Positions 28,062 through 51,971 are shown, counted from the stretch's first letter. The stretch is 64,000 nucleotides of DNA from Scylla paramamosain (GCF_035594125.1 NC_087173.1:2118986-2182985); one strand, 5' to 3'. Translations and numbers: made by a program. Notes: generated from the sequence alone by a model not told the origin.

Positions 28062-29031
28062 GTACATCTATATCTATCTATCTCCTCCAGATTAAGATCC
28101 AACCCAAGCTGCAAAAAACTCTATTTCAGCTTGCCATGGAAACATCCTGATGGTGTGCAAACAAGGAGAGCTCACACAAATATGAAAACGTCACAAGCAT
28201 CTCCTATATACATAAACACTCCATTGATGACTTACATTGCATTTGCAGTGGAAAGACAATGCATTCTTCATAATCCTGGTGAAACACTTTCATAATATGT
28301 TTGCTAAGCATTAGTTACTGCACATTTGCAGCACTCACAGTGGAGTCAACATCAAAATTCACCAGTGTGGGAATGGAGCTTTAACTAGCTTCCCTCTACA
28401 CTTTGCTATACAATATACTGCAGAGCTGAGGGATGAGGAGACTTCATCAATCTTGTAAACATGTATTTAAGAAGCAAGATAGAATAGATAAAACTGCACC
28501 AAGAACACTATAATGAACAGTCTCCTAACTATCACACACATACCAATCACAATCTCCTCACAGCCAAACAGTTCAGGGCATTTCCAAGCTGGACAACCAA
28601 ACGTATGTAGTGGATAACTCAACCTTGGATTTAACACCAACATATTTCAATCAGTTCTTAATTTGTCAACCACACTAAACTAGCAAAATGCTTGGAATAA
28701 CAAGATGCACATGATGAAGTAGGTAATAATTGGCTATCTGGAGGACATGCCTTACCGAAATAAAAGTAATCACATCAACGCTTACTCAGAGGAGTCCTTG
28801 CTAACAGTACACCCACTGCTCTTGATTATGATTCCCTGGCTAGTTATCTTTCACACACAGCTAATAATGGGGTGAAATTCATCACACACCTTAACACTGA
28901 CATACACACATTGATATGTAACAATTCTGCTGAACTCAGTATCACTTTGCTTGCCTTTGAAATGGGCCCGTCGCTGTGCCAGACGCCGCCCACCTACTGC
29001 AGGAAGCAGCCAGCCTCCGGCCCCCCAACAT
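25948..29031 (-). CDS. MAIP1: m-AAA protease-interacting protein 1, mitochondrial (MAIP1-like)
   Basis: MAIP1 is a mitochondrial matrix protein that binds the m-AAA protease and assists EMRE biogenesis in human cells. Minus-strand exons: 28955-29031 (start at 29031), 27235-27430, 26887-27000, 26681-26756, 26317-26413, 25948-26047 (stop TAG at 25948-25950). Phases agree throughout and give 219 residues, shorter than human MAIP1. The first residues (MLGGRRLAASCSRWAASG) look like a mitochondrial presequence. Family text: FIPNPFKWLHNRMEIAVL and WDPSFSLEAFKFGATQAI (human has GIPNPFIWVRTRF and FDQEFSIAEFSEGAKQAF), then DLMSQREWGELRGLLT, and a C-terminal EGRLPEWTITVFKL, like human GVKPDWTIARIEH. Intron 1 uses a GC donor (aag|gcaagc). 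The first exon is assigned by phase, presequence character and the GC donor, so it is the least certain part. Confidence 0.88.
27640..27880 (+). repeat. Short-unit minisatellite in MAIP1 intron 1
   Basis: Degenerate units built on cacaatggattcacag and cacagcagtgtcac recur about ten times with variable spacing. Confidence 0.75.
28012..28058. repeat. (CT)n(CA)n microsatellite
   Basis: About 18 bp of CT followed by about 28 bp of CA in MAIP1 intron 1. Confidence 0.95.
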
Positions 29032-29354
29032 CCTGTGCAACCTCAGTGACCTGCTGTGTCTCGCTGCCAAGTTGCCAAGCTCCACACGCCGCCGTCTTCC
29101 TCAGCCTGTTGTGTAACACAGAGACCAAGCTTCACTACACTGATTTCAAACACCGACCACGGAAAATTTCTTCCTGGACAGGTGTATGGTACGTGTAAAC
29201 TCTGCAGGGGACCACAGCTTTTCCGCTCCTCTTACAGCTATCTCTAGTGAGTTGAGTCTGCTCGGGAGTGTTGCCTCTGAAACAGCAGTACTGCCAACCG
29301 CGACCAGCTGATGCTGTTGTGCTCAGCTGATCGCTGCACCGCTTGGCGCTGTCT

Positions 29355-29532
29355 TGTCCGGATGTGCGGAAATGTACCTTGTGCTCCACACCTCCTCCCT
29401 GTTATCTTTGCTCAGCCTTGTGTACTTGCTCTGGTTGGGAGTTATCAGCCCCATAGACTTTTCTTACACGAGTTTGAACAAAGATAACAGAGAGGGTGTG
29501 GAGCACAAGGTACACTTCTACACAGACGGACA
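29355..29532. repeat. Imperfect inverted repeat, about 60-bp arms
   Basis: The arm 29355-29413 and the reverse complement of 29474-29532 share tgtaccttgtgctccacac and ctgttatctttg, with about 85 percent identity and a spacer near 60 bp. Transcribed RNA would fold into a hairpin. Confidence 0.85.
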
Positions 29533-29704
29533 CTTTCTGCACACGACACGCCGTACTGTTTACATCACGGCAGGAGGTGGCTGGGCGGGGAAGCTGATTA
29601 TGGTCCTGATAGGCTGGGGTGTCGGGTGAGGCAGGTAGACTGATTTAATGTTTTTTTTGTCGTTTTTTTTTTTTTATTGTTTGTTATGTGCTTATGTTTA
29701 ATTT

Positions 29705-30394
<690 letters not shown>

Positions 30395-30473
30395 TGAAAT
30401 ACCTTGAAAAAAAAAAAAAAACTGAATATTTACTGGGAGGGACTGAAAGGGAGTTAGGGAAGGTACCACTCTG

Positions 30474-30536
30474 ATAACGTCACGGCTGGGGGGCTTGTGA
30501 CATCACGGCTGGGGGGTTGATGACGTCACAGCGACC
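30474..30536 (+). promoter_or_regulatory. Three tandem CRE-like sites
   Basis: Three near-repeats of about 27 bp read taacgtcacggctgggggg, gacatcacggctgggggg and gatgacgtcacagc. The last contains the full palindromic CRE, TGACGTCA. They could bind CREB/ATF factors; the gene controlled is unknown. Confidence 0.5.
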
Positions 30537-30739
30537 GTTATTTACGTACGTACATATTTCATTTTGAAAATTACCCCTCTAAAAAACGCAGCTAGACAGG
30601 AATGCTTTATAAATTCAGACTTGCCACACATTTTAACTAATGCCACAAATAACAACACATTTCAAAACGCAGTAGTATTAAAGATATTTAAAAAGAAGTA
30701 TCTGGAAACTGTTGGAACTTTCACCCAATTTAAAATCGT

Positions 30740-31190
30740 TCAAATGTCCACCCATTCTGGCTTAAACATAACGAAAAACACTTTGAAAAATCTGAACTAT
30801 TTTCTAAAACCATTTAAAGTGAGCTACAAGCACAAATAAAAAATCTACCGAAAAAAATTCAATATTATTGGAAGTTGAACACGAATAAAAACAAGTGTAC
30901 GGTGCACGCATTTCACTGAGCGGGACGGCAACACACTTAAAAAAATACCAACTATTTTTTAAAACTAATAAGAACCTAGTACAGGCTGAAATAAAAAAAA
31001 TAGTTTTGGGACCGTAAACAAATAAGCCGAAAATGGCCCTCTGATTTACACAAAATCACCACTTTTCACGCAACACACGCGCTCAAATAACTTAAAAACA
31101 ACGAAATATTTTTACAAACCATAAAATCTTAGCTACAAGCCGAAATAAAATACTTAGGAAATAAAAAAAAAATAATAATATTGGAACCGG
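30740..31190 (+). repeat. Three-unit AT-rich tandem repeat
   Basis: Three diverged units of about 140-170 bp share a(g/t)(c/t)tacaagc(a/c)(c/g)aaataaaa-like text and end in attggaa or ttgggaccg. No protein is supported. Confidence 0.55.
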
Positions 31191-31208
31191 AGGGGGCTGG
31201 GGAGCCTT

Positions 31209-31224
31209 ATCCAAGATGGCGGTG
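31209..31224 (+). promoter_or_regulatory. YY1-like CCAAGATGGCGG motif
   Basis: The 12-mer at 31211-31222 matches the extended YY1 site typical of initiator regions in animal housekeeping promoters. It sits in G-rich sequence. No downstream coding exon was recognised on either strand within 2 kb. Confidence 0.35.
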
Positions 31225-31805
31225 GGGGGCCAGTGGAGAGAACGACCAACCCTTCTCACTCATTTAAACCCTCGCCAAACTTAAACTAAGTAATGGCAGG
31301 TATATCTAACGAGCAGATATTAAAGTTTGGTCATGTGGCTCCGCTTTGCGACAGTATTGGTTTAAAACACTCACAGATAAGATATATAATGGCTGATAAA
31401 TAGAGACCACCCAGATTGTTTACATTTTCATTAAGTTAAATTTTACGGTTTTTAGCAACGAGACGAGGCTGACACAGGGATATATTGTGCTGGAGGTTAG
31501 GTGAGATGCGTTAAAGTGAGTTAAAACCGTGGATTGTTCAGTTATTCATTAAAAAGTTACGTTAAGTTGCCTAAATTCTAACACTTCCTGACCTTACCTT
31601 CCCTGTGGTGGTGATGGAGGTGGTGCCTCCATGTCACTATGGCTGGCTGTCTAGCAACTTCTCACAGCCAAACTTTTCTTTATTTTGATTATTTTCAGCC
31701 ACTGCTGCCTTCGGGTGTCCACTGCTAGAGCCCACGCCTTCCTCTTTACCAACTAAAGAAGGTTTAACTCATGGGTAAGCCTTGGCAGCCACTGTGTTGG
31801 CGTGG

Positions 31806-31807
<2 letters not shown>

Positions 31808-31877
<70 letters not shown>
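31808..31877. repeat. (CA)n followed by poly(A)
   Basis: About 36 bp of CA repeat then about 32 A residues. Confidence 0.95.
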
Positions 31878-31879
<2 letters not shown>

Positions 31880-31940
31880 AGGCTAGGAGTTGAAACAGAC
31901 TAAACCACCTATAAACGCGACACACTGACTAACTAGTCAG

Positions 31941-32189
31941 TCAGCGTTGCCAGATTGTTTTGGCCATATTATCGTACTACACAGGTTGACGTTGCCAGAC
32001 GTACGATAATTATTGAACAAGTACAATAATTTTTGCCCGTGTACGATGTACAATGGAACTCATACGACAATACGATAATATTTGCATAATATTTGGAATA
32101 ATTACATATGTACGATAATTTTACCAGAAGTACAGTAATTTCAACCTGTGTAGTACGATAATATGGCCAAAACAATCTGGCAACGCTGA
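31941..32189. mobile_element. Palindromic MITE with perfect 49-bp terminal inverted repeats
   Basis: The first 49 bp (starting tcagcgttgccagattgttt) and the last 49 bp are exact inverted copies. The 151-bp interior is rich in tacgataat motifs and codes for nothing. No direct target-site duplication was found at the edges, so the superfamily is undetermined. Confidence 0.85.
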
Positions 32190-34250
32190 TCCGGACTTAT
32201 GGCAACCCTACATCTACCTTCTCGAAGACACCAACCCCGTGCTTTTATTCTTGAAAGGTTCCCTTCCCAACTCCACATTCTGTGATCAAATTTATGCCTG
32301 TGCTGTGGCATATTCCACATGTCTTCTCATCTCATGAAACCCTTTTCTTATACTTGATGCATGCTGCTCAGTATCAAAGAACTGTGACTAGGTACACTAA
32401 CCCGATGCTGAGGGAAAGTGGAGAGACAGCTAGCTTGTCCTACTGGACCTCGCCATTCTAATAATATTCAACGCTTTTGAAAGGACGAAATGCATCTTTT
32501 CAGATTTTATTTATCAAAACTAATTTTAGATGACAATTTGTAGTACCTTACTTGCAATGTGTTACATTCATTAAAAAAAAAAAAAATCACCAATTATGAA
32601 ATGATACTTTTGTTTCCATGACAGTGCAAGCTATTCAATAATCAAACACGTTCAAAAGCAGAACATTGTTCTGGATGGTCTTCACTAAAGAAATTCACTG
32701 CTCTTTGCACAAGTATCAGTCACACACTCCTTGTGTGGTTGCCTATGATATTGCAGCACAGCACATAATGCCTTACTTATTACAAGTCTGTGTTTCATCA
32801 ATGATGCTGCTGCTAGTCTGATCACCGAGTCATGAGCCCTAAACCTTTTGTTGAAGAGGAAGATGTTGATTTCTGTGTGGACTGGTGACAATTTTATGTA
32901 ATGGGAAAAAATTACTAAGGTAATTTCTTAGCACCAGAAAAATGAAATTTAAGATTTATATGTGTATGAAAAAAAAAAAAAAAAATTCTTCCATCACATA
33001 TTGCACTTGTCTGAATGTGTCCATTGTCTTTAACACTTGGCATTACCAAAGCACTGCACTATGAGGACTGGAGGTTCAGATTACCTTAAACACGATCCAC
33101 TCCTCACGGGAACAGAGTATATGCAGGCAGCCAGGCCAACAGACAGATAAAACCTCTCACACAGTCAGCCAATGGCAAATGCCTTGCAGGAGGCCTGTGG
33201 CTCACGGTTCAGTGACCAATTTGCTGCATAAATCCTCATTACTCAATTGTTAGGTTGTAGAATTGGAAGCCCAGATCCATATGTATGATGAAATGGTCAG
33301 CACCTTGGGTCCCTGTCAAGTCCCTGACAACACATTGGGCAAATGACTCGATCATTACAAAGTTTCATGGGCCAGAGTTTTTCCTTTCCTAACAACTTTT
33401 CCTAGACATTTAAAGAGTATGTACACATGCCTCCAACATCTTGGTAGTTATTAGTGAGGCCAGTTAGGAACTCTGGACAAACACCAACAGATCCACAAAT
33501 ACCATATGTAACAAATATGTTGCTTCTACTGAATTCAGGTACAAACTCAATAATGTTGTTTAGTTACATAAATGCAATGCTAAATACTGGAGCCCATTCA
33601 TCAGCAAGGTGGTGAGGTGCTCCCAGGAATGTTCTGTACAGGAACTACAATGCATTATTGTTGCATCAAAAACATTTTAGCTTTGTGCTCATTGCAACTC
33701 AATATAACAGGATAACTTTACACTAGCTTAAAATAACAAAAATCTTGGCATTGTGTTTCACATTATAGTAACTCTGGGACAGTGTGCATAAGGAACTGTC
33801 ACCAGCAGCTTTGTGCTTCAGACACCCATTCTAGTGTCTTGGGCAGTATATTCTGCTTAAGGATACCATTCTCCTTAGCAATAAGTTGGTCCTATTGAAG
33901 TGTACACTGATATCCACAGCTTCATGTGGATGACACTGGGCTGGAAATCCACTGTTTATGTCTCTTCACTGTACAACACACGATTGGCATCCACAGCTAT
34001 GGCAACACTATCAGAACAGTCTACGTCTGTTGTAACACCATGGATTAACAGTCGCTGGAACATTAAAAATCAACCATTACTGAACTCAACTCCAACACTT
34101 CACAAACAGTGGTTCTCCAATTATGAAATGAACAAAATACTTGTTTGTTTCAAAATATTTCTCAATTAACTCTCTGAAGATCCATAATTTCCTTGAGACA
34201 ACACAGACATTCACCCACCACAGTGTTCAGGTAACACACACACAGAGTCT

Positions 34251-43640
<9,390 letters not shown>

Positions 43641-44442
43641 TTTGGCGTGGAGGGAACAGAGATTATTTATATTCATGATGCTTTAACTTCCTGAACCAAT
43701 ATCTTCTATAAGAAACAAACTTACCCTTAAAAAAAATAAATTAATTAAAATGCTACTTTCGTATCGCCAAATGTTCTAAACATAATTTCATTCTTATCAT
43801 TTATTTTTCTATTAGCAACACGTAGAGTGGTTAAATGTTTATGATAACGTGAAAATCTAGGGTTAATATTCATAGTGATAAATGTATTTTTATTTATTGT
43901 ATAGTTTAGAATAGAAAAATCATAATGAAATACAATTTTTCTGATGTGTGCGATGCAGAGCGACTTCCAATGGCGCCCGTTTTCAAATTACTCTTTCGTT
44001 CGCCACGGCGCAAAAAAATAATAAAGTATAAAAAACGCTATTGAACTTTAAGTCAGCGACCAATTGAAATGTTCCTGTTACGATGAAATTGGTATTGCGT
44101 TCATTTTGATTGCAATGGGGCGCAAATATTATATATAAAAGATGATGGCACCCACTCCCGCCACACGTTTTTCGTCACTTGCCAGACTGAGATTACCGTC
44201 TACTGAGATGGGAAGTGTTTTTTTTTTTTTTATTATTATGAATATTTCTTCCATTATCTATTTATCTATTCTTCTCCCACAGAGTACCGAGCAGTCACAG
44301 TCCTCCCTGAAGATGATGAGGTGCGTGGTGTGAGGAAGGTCTCAGTCTCATCAATAGATCCTTTGAATGTCTCATGGGAAAGGTGTGGCTGGCAATCAGG
44401 AGACCAACACGTGATGCGCAGGAGAGTGATGAATTATATCAT

Positions 44443-44478
<36 letters not shown>

Positions 44479-45728
44479 CATGGGGAAAATTTTGTAGAGG
44501 AAAAAAAAGATGATGCAGTGTGAAAATCCAGCGGGGCGAGACGGGGTGGGCAGGAGGAGTGACCCTTGGCGACGAGGTGAGGACACATTATCACCTGGAA
44601 GCAATAACGCAGAGCCCGCGGGATCCACAGCTCATCAACTCGGCTATTATGCACATGAGCCTCTACCTGACCTGACCGAGGCCTTCAGCAGTCCAGTGCC
44701 TGGCGTGTGGGCCAAGCCTGAGGTGCCGCGGCATTCCCGTGGCCAGAGGAGTGTGTTGGCAGTACTTCTTGCCGTGGGAGACATTTGGTAATGGAAGGCT
44801 GCGGTGTAGAGGTGCGTGGAGGCGGGGCGGCGGGGTGGGGCAGGGCAGTCTGACGTCTTCTCAGGGCGCGCCAACACCACGCGCACCGCAGCTTCGAGCA
44901 CACAGCAAGTGTTGAGAGCTCCAAGCGCGTCGCGAGTCTCCGCCGCTGCGACCACCACGCTCCGCCTCCGTGTGGTGCAGGCGTCCGGGAGTGCGTGCCA
45001 CCTCACGCCTTCAACTCGTCTTGCGTTGTTACGTGAGTCTCTGAGTTGAGCTGAGGCGGTGTGATCTCTGAGTGCTTAGTTACACCCTTCCCTGCTTGCT
45101 GCGTCTGGTTTATGCAGGATGAGCACGGCAGAAACCTGTTGTGTGTTGTGACGTGTGGGTCGTGGACTGCTGCCTGCCATCCAGCCCCTGACTGTGTCGC
45201 GTGCGTGCAGCATTGCAGTGTAGTGACCGCGGTGGTATTGGGGTTTTGTTCTGCGTCATTACGCGACCAGTGATCTTTGGGAACATAGAGTGGCTATGCT
45301 TACCTGGCGGTGCAATTGTGCAAGTGTTGCGCGCCGGTAATTACCTTAGCGTTACGACCCTCGCTCTTGGTCGCTGTTCACCACCACTGGGTTTTAATGA
45401 GCGCGGCTGTGCAATTGGCCAGGTGTTAAGGAAGGCTTGACGACAGCCGTATATGAGCAGTGTGAGGGCTAGGGTCAGTTGAGTTGCGAGGCTGTACTGG
45501 CGAACGTGGCCACCTGAGCTGGCCGGCACGGAGCTCCTGCAACCCTCGGCCACGACTCCAGGAGAGGTGGCCCTGGGTAGGCTGCCTTCCCCTACCCTGC
45601 GCAAGAGACCCCCGCCTCCTTCCCTGCCGCTGCTGAGTGTTCCGGACACAGGCCCTCCTTCAGGCACCGTGTGTGAGGGGCAGGCGTGTGGGCGGCCGCG
45701 TGGATGTGGGTGCGGCGGTGACGTCGGG
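43641..45728. other. Divergent upstream region of SRBD1 (minus) and the unnamed plus-strand gene
   Basis: The first part is AT-rich and holds the presumed SRBD1 promoter. From about 44500 the base composition becomes GC-rich with many CpG dinucleotides, and 44800-45728 reads like a CpG-rich promoter and long 5' leader. A CA microsatellite is at about 44446-44475. No further coding exon is firmly supported. Confidence 0.5.
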
Positions 45729-46288
45729 ATGAAGGTGAGCGGCGGCGAGGGTGCGGGACCCGCGGGACCCGTGTGGCAGACTCTCAAGGGCCTCAGCTCC
45801 CGGGAATCTTCCTGCGGTAGTCCCACCAGCCCTGGCCCCCAGCAGCAGCAGCAGCCACAGCAGCAGCAGCAGCGGGGCCTGCAGAGCTCCAACGCTGTGG
45901 CCGAGCGCCTGGCCCGCCGGGACTCCTGCCCCCTCGACGCCCCCTCCTCCTCCTCCCGCCCGAAGGAGGTCACCCTGCCTCACCTCATCCTGCCTGAAGG
46001 CGACCGCTCGCCAGTGCTCTACAACGGGTCTGTGGCGACACCCGTGTCCGCGCCGCCCATCACTGCCTCGGGGGATGTGGGTGGCAGGACGCCTTGGGGG
46101 CCGCCCTCCTCCTCCACCACGTCTACCTCACTGTCTAACACCAACCTCACCCTCCACAAAAACGTCGCCGTCACCCCCAACAACATGCTCCTCACCAACA
46201 ACAACATCGGCAACGCCACCACCTCGCCCAAGGACGACGAGACACCCACCGCGGACACTCCCGAGGCGGAGACACCCAGCGTGTTCAG
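45729..46288 (+). CDS. 5' coding exon of an unidentified plus-strand gene (partial)
   Basis: I do not recognise this protein. From the first in-frame ATG at 45729 the frame stays open for 186 codons and reaches a consensus donor (ttcag|gtgagg), with an in-frame TGA just inside the intron. The sequence is low-complexity and Ser/Thr/Pro/Gln/Asn-rich: it has VWQTLKGLSSRESSCGSP, a Gln run (about residues 38-50) and a conserved-looking block VTLPHLILPEGDRSPVLYNG, and ends DETPTADTPEAETPSVF. This fits a disordered N-terminus of a regulatory or signalling protein. The frame is also open upstream to about 45567 with no ATG. No downstream exon could be found in the window, so the following intron would exceed 17 kb. 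It could be an untranslated or differently framed leader. Confidence 0.45.
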
Positions 46289-46360
46289 GTGAGGCACGAA
46301 CATCCCCTGCTGTACTTCCCTCATGCCCCGCCCCAGCACACACCGCCCCGCATCCCTGCA

Positions 46361-46392
<32 letters not shown>

Positions 46393-48140
46393 CAGCAGGT
46401 CCCTCACCACTATACTCCCTCGAACCTTCTCGTTTGCCACCGCGACTCATCATGAGCTACATTAATGGCCTTTAAATTCACTCCCGCCCACACTCTTCCC
46501 TGGTGCTGCGAGACGGGCGGGACTCAGCCTGTCATGCACCGTCTTGTTACCGCCAGTCACCGCTGTGTTGGTGGGAAGAAAATGCAGCTAAGGTGATCAT
46601 GCAAGTGAGTCGCCATTACTATCACCATTCATCCATTCACACTTCATGCAATGGTCTCAGTGTTATTAGTATTGTACATTCTACAAACTATCCACATCCG
46701 CATCCACATCCACATCCACACTCACTATCATTGTTCACATTCACGCTTCACCATCACCAGGCGCCTTATGAAGCCTCATGTTCCTCACAGCAGTATCCTC
46801 ACCATCTTTCTCATCACCACCGTCACCACCACGGCCTGACATCTGCTTCATCACTCATCATCACCACGACCTGTCTTATTTATCAATATAACCACTACCA
46901 CCATCACCACATCCTGCATTCCTCATCACTATCACCACCACTACTACCACCATCATCACCACAGCCTTTACCACTCATTAGTCACCACCACCATCATCAC
47001 CACAGCCAGCGTCAGTTATCATCACCTCTGAGTGTATTGGGGCGCGTGGTGTTTGCACAGGATGTGGACAGACTGAAGTCATTATCATTATTAACCTGAG
47101 AGCATCATCACCGCGCACCTGAGAGAAAAAAAAAGAAAATAAATAATTAGATAAATAAATAAAGGTAAAAATGAATGTCCTCTCAGATTGTCATTTGTTT
47201 TTGGAAATTTCGTAATATAGACGGATCGATTTTGTTGCTTCCTTATGTGATTATTATTGGGTTTTCTTGTGAATATGACGAAGGAGAAAGGAAGGTATGA
47301 AAACAAGTTTATAATATAGAACAGTGATAGTCAACCTGGGTGCATGAAGAGAAATAACAGGGTATATGGAGGGGTATGCATAACAAGGCCAGTGCATTTA
47401 AGAGTGCAGTTAGAGAGGATGGTTTAAGGAAGGAAATTGTGTGTTACTGTATGTAAGAAATTAATATGAATTGAGTTTAAATTATTACAGATTCATGCAC
47501 TATATCATTATGTTACACTAGGATGCTACTCGAGTTTAAGCTGTGGCATTTTATTTATTACACATTCAGCACCAGTATAACAATTACTTAGAAACGAGTA
47601 GCTATTTTTTTTTTTTTTTGTGTGTGTGTTTAAGATATAACTAATACTTTTATTTATATATTTTCAGTCTTAAAACTAGAGAAAAACGTAAAATATTAAC
47701 GTATTTTTTGTAATTAATCGTCAGAGGCGCAAAGGCACAAGAATTTCCCAAAAGATCCCGGAAAGGTGGATGAACGAAGGAAAGGTTGAGACCCACCGAT
47801 ATAGAGCGCTAACTGTTGTGTGTTCTTGTCTCTCTATCACCGAATTTTCTAATAAATATCACAAAAGAAAAGAGAACAAGAGAAAACGAATGAATAATAT
47901 CGAGGGATCACTTTTGTGTGTTCTTGCCTGTATCCATTACCAATTTTTCTTCTAAACGTGATTGGAGGGCTAAAAAAAAATATAATAAATAAAACGACTC
48001 TATACTCTATTATCTTCGAAACAGAAAAAAAAAAATGTGGAAAAAAGTAAGAAGGAAGAATTTTGTTGCTTTTGCTGTTGTTCTTGTTAACGTACTTTTC
48101 ATCCTTAAGGCCTTTCAGCAGCTTCCACATTAAGTATGTA
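46289..48140. other. Start of long presumed intron; CAC/CAT-rich low complexity
   Basis: It holds a CA run (46360-46391), a CAC/CAT/CCA-rich low-complexity stretch at about 46610-47010 and a hAT-like element. No coding exon is seen; the long frame at 46503-47099 is compositionally biased. Confidence 0.55.
47322..47798. mobile_element. Non-autonomous hAT-superfamily element with 8-bp target duplication
   Basis: Left end cagtgatagtcaacctgggt; the reverse complement of the right end is cggtgggtctcaacctttcc. Both resemble hAT terminal repeats (CAGTGGTTCTCAACCTGGG). The flanks are atatagaa (47314-47321) and atatagag (47799-47806), seven of eight identical, the duplication length expected for hAT insertion. 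The interior is AT-rich and non-coding. Confidence 0.8.
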
Positions 48141-48145
48141 GGGTG

Positions 48146-48225
<80 letters not shown>

Positions 48226-48724
48226 CGTTTTACTACTACGATGCCAAATGAAGCTTTCCATGGTGATGCAATAGTGAGATCGCTGCAATAGTGACATGAG
48301 GGTTACGGTGGTTGTGGTCGTTATGGTGTCTCGGTGTTTACGGTTCATCACTGCGCCGTCACTCTCTGTCCGGGCATCCCTCAAGTGCGCTGCGCGATTC
48401 ATGTCTCCCTGATTGATGTATCGTGAAGTAATGTATGCATCGTAAAGACTCTTATGACATCTGTTTTGTCCGTCTGTATGTTTGTATGTATGGATGTGTC
48501 TATTTGGTTGTCTCTCTGTGTGTCTTTTGTGTTGCTGTATTTGTCTGTCTGCTTGTCTGTCTGTCTTTTCGTCTTTCTGTCTGTTTGTTTGAGTGTCTGT
48601 ATGTCGTTTGTATCTCTGTATTTGTCTGTTTTTCTCTCTGTCTTTTTATATTTCTGTCAGTTTGTTTGTCTATTTGTTTGTCTTTCTGTTTATCTGCTGG
48701 TCTGTCTGCCTGTCTCTCTGTCTT

Positions 48725-48763
<39 letters not shown>

Positions 48764-48913
48764 CAACACACGATTTTGTAAAGGTTCATAATTGTAATGT
48801 TTGCTTTCCTTAGTTGTATTTTTTAGCCGAATGAAATAAAATATCTATCTATCTATCTATCTATCTGTCTATTTATTGATCTAACTGTGTACATATGTGG
48901 TTGACAAATAACC

Positions 48914-48997
<84 letters not shown>

Positions 48998-49000
48998 AAC
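48141..49000. repeat. CT, GTCT and TATC microsatellite cluster
   Basis: CT repeat at about 48150-48220, a TCTG/GTCT low-complexity run from about 48470 to 48765, TATC at about 48842-48866 and CT at about 48917-48994. The intervening sequence has no supported gene. Confidence 0.9.
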
Positions 49001-50865
<1,865 letters not shown>

Positions 50866-50870
<5 letters not shown>

Positions 50871-50956
50871 ATTCAGAAACACTTCTGCGGCACCGCACCT
50901 CGATTATTTTCAAAAGGCTCTATGTAGTTGAAGTTATACGGGTTTTTAGAGATTTC

Positions 50957-51045
<89 letters not shown>

Positions 51046-51151
51046 TTATGGTTATGGTGGCAGTTATTCCGAAACACCTCTGCCCGCGCGTCGATTACTT
51101 TAGAAGCTGCACGGGTTCGTAAAGTTTTTTTTTCTTATGGTTCCAGTGACA
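50866..51151 (-). mobile_element. Two truncated copies of the 'ATTCTGAAACACTT' repeat around a (TA)n run
   Basis: 50866-50960 and 51066-51150 each begin with a gaaacac(c/t)tctg block and continue into cacgggttt-like text before breaking off. A TA repeat of about 75 bp (50963-51037) lies between them. Orientation is opposite to the copy at 55302. Confidence 0.65.
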
Positions 51152-51362
51152 AATATTCTGAAACACTTCTGCCCGCACGTTGATTACTTTCGAAAGGCTG
51201 TAGTTGAAGTTACACGGGTTTCTAAAGGTGTTTTTATGGTTCTAGTGATAAATTAGCAGCATTTCTACACTATTAACTGGAGAAACACTCTCGAGAACTC
51301 GGCTAATCACCTCTGTGGCCTTGGAAAATACTCGTGGTGGGACAGAAAAGCGTTTCAGAACA
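51152..51362 (-). mobile_element. MITE-like repeat, family 'ATTCTGAAACACTT', copy 2
   Basis: Starts atattctgaaacacttctgc and ends gaaaagcgtttcagaaca. Its interior is the reverse complement of the 55302-55515 copy, with recognisable gtagttgaagtt, ggttctagtga and gagaac(t/c)cggct blocks. It is non-coding. Confidence 0.82.
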
Positions 51363-51971
51363 CGCGCCTCAGTCTCGTCACGCCACGAGTTTCGGGACTC
51401 ATTGCCACGTCACAGCCGCTTCATCTCAGGCGGGGTATCAAAGCACCGGAGTTTTGGCCCCGAGCACTCAGCCAGCCAGAAGCGGAGGTACGAGATAATC
51501 AGTATTGGCGCCATGTAGAAGAGAGAAAGAATTATTATGAAAGCGTAAAGTCTAAGTACGATAATGATTGTGACTGGGTATAATGTTCGTCTAGATTCTC
51601 GAATTATTATTATTATTTTTTTTCTTTTTTGTGCAAGGACGAGAGAATCATGTTTTCGCCGCTAAAAGAGGATGGATGAATTATGGAAAGGTGAAGTCTC
51701 TTATAAGCACGATAATGGCTACAACTGAGATTTGCGTCCCTTTCAAAATGTGTGGTTTTATTATACAGGGAAAGGAGTAAGGAAAGAATCACAGGAATAT
51801 TGGCGCCGTCTCAGAGGGAGGAGAAAAGATATATGGAAACGCTAACTCTTAGTACGATAATGGCTGTGACTGGGTATGATGTACTCTCAGACAGCAGGAA
51901 TTTTGTTGTGGAGTAAACCTGGAGGATTTTAAAGAGGAAAAATAAATGAAAAGACACTGAAACATCTAGTA

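Noticed and set aside
29354..29629. Plus-strand 91-codon frame beginning MSGCAEMYLVLH
   Set aside because: It overlaps the inverted repeat, has no recognisable family and no splice context; it may be chance.
30564..30839. 91-codon frame starting MKITPLKNAARQ
   Set aside because: It lies in an AT-rich region adjoining a tandem repeat and shows no family motif.
44295..44325. Small exon candidate between ctcccacag and gtgcgt
   Set aside because: The splice sites are plausible, but about 40 nt gives too little sequence to support a gene and no partner exon was found.
46503..47099. 198-codon His/Ser-rich frame
   Set aside because: Produced by CAC/CAT low-complexity sequence with several frames open.
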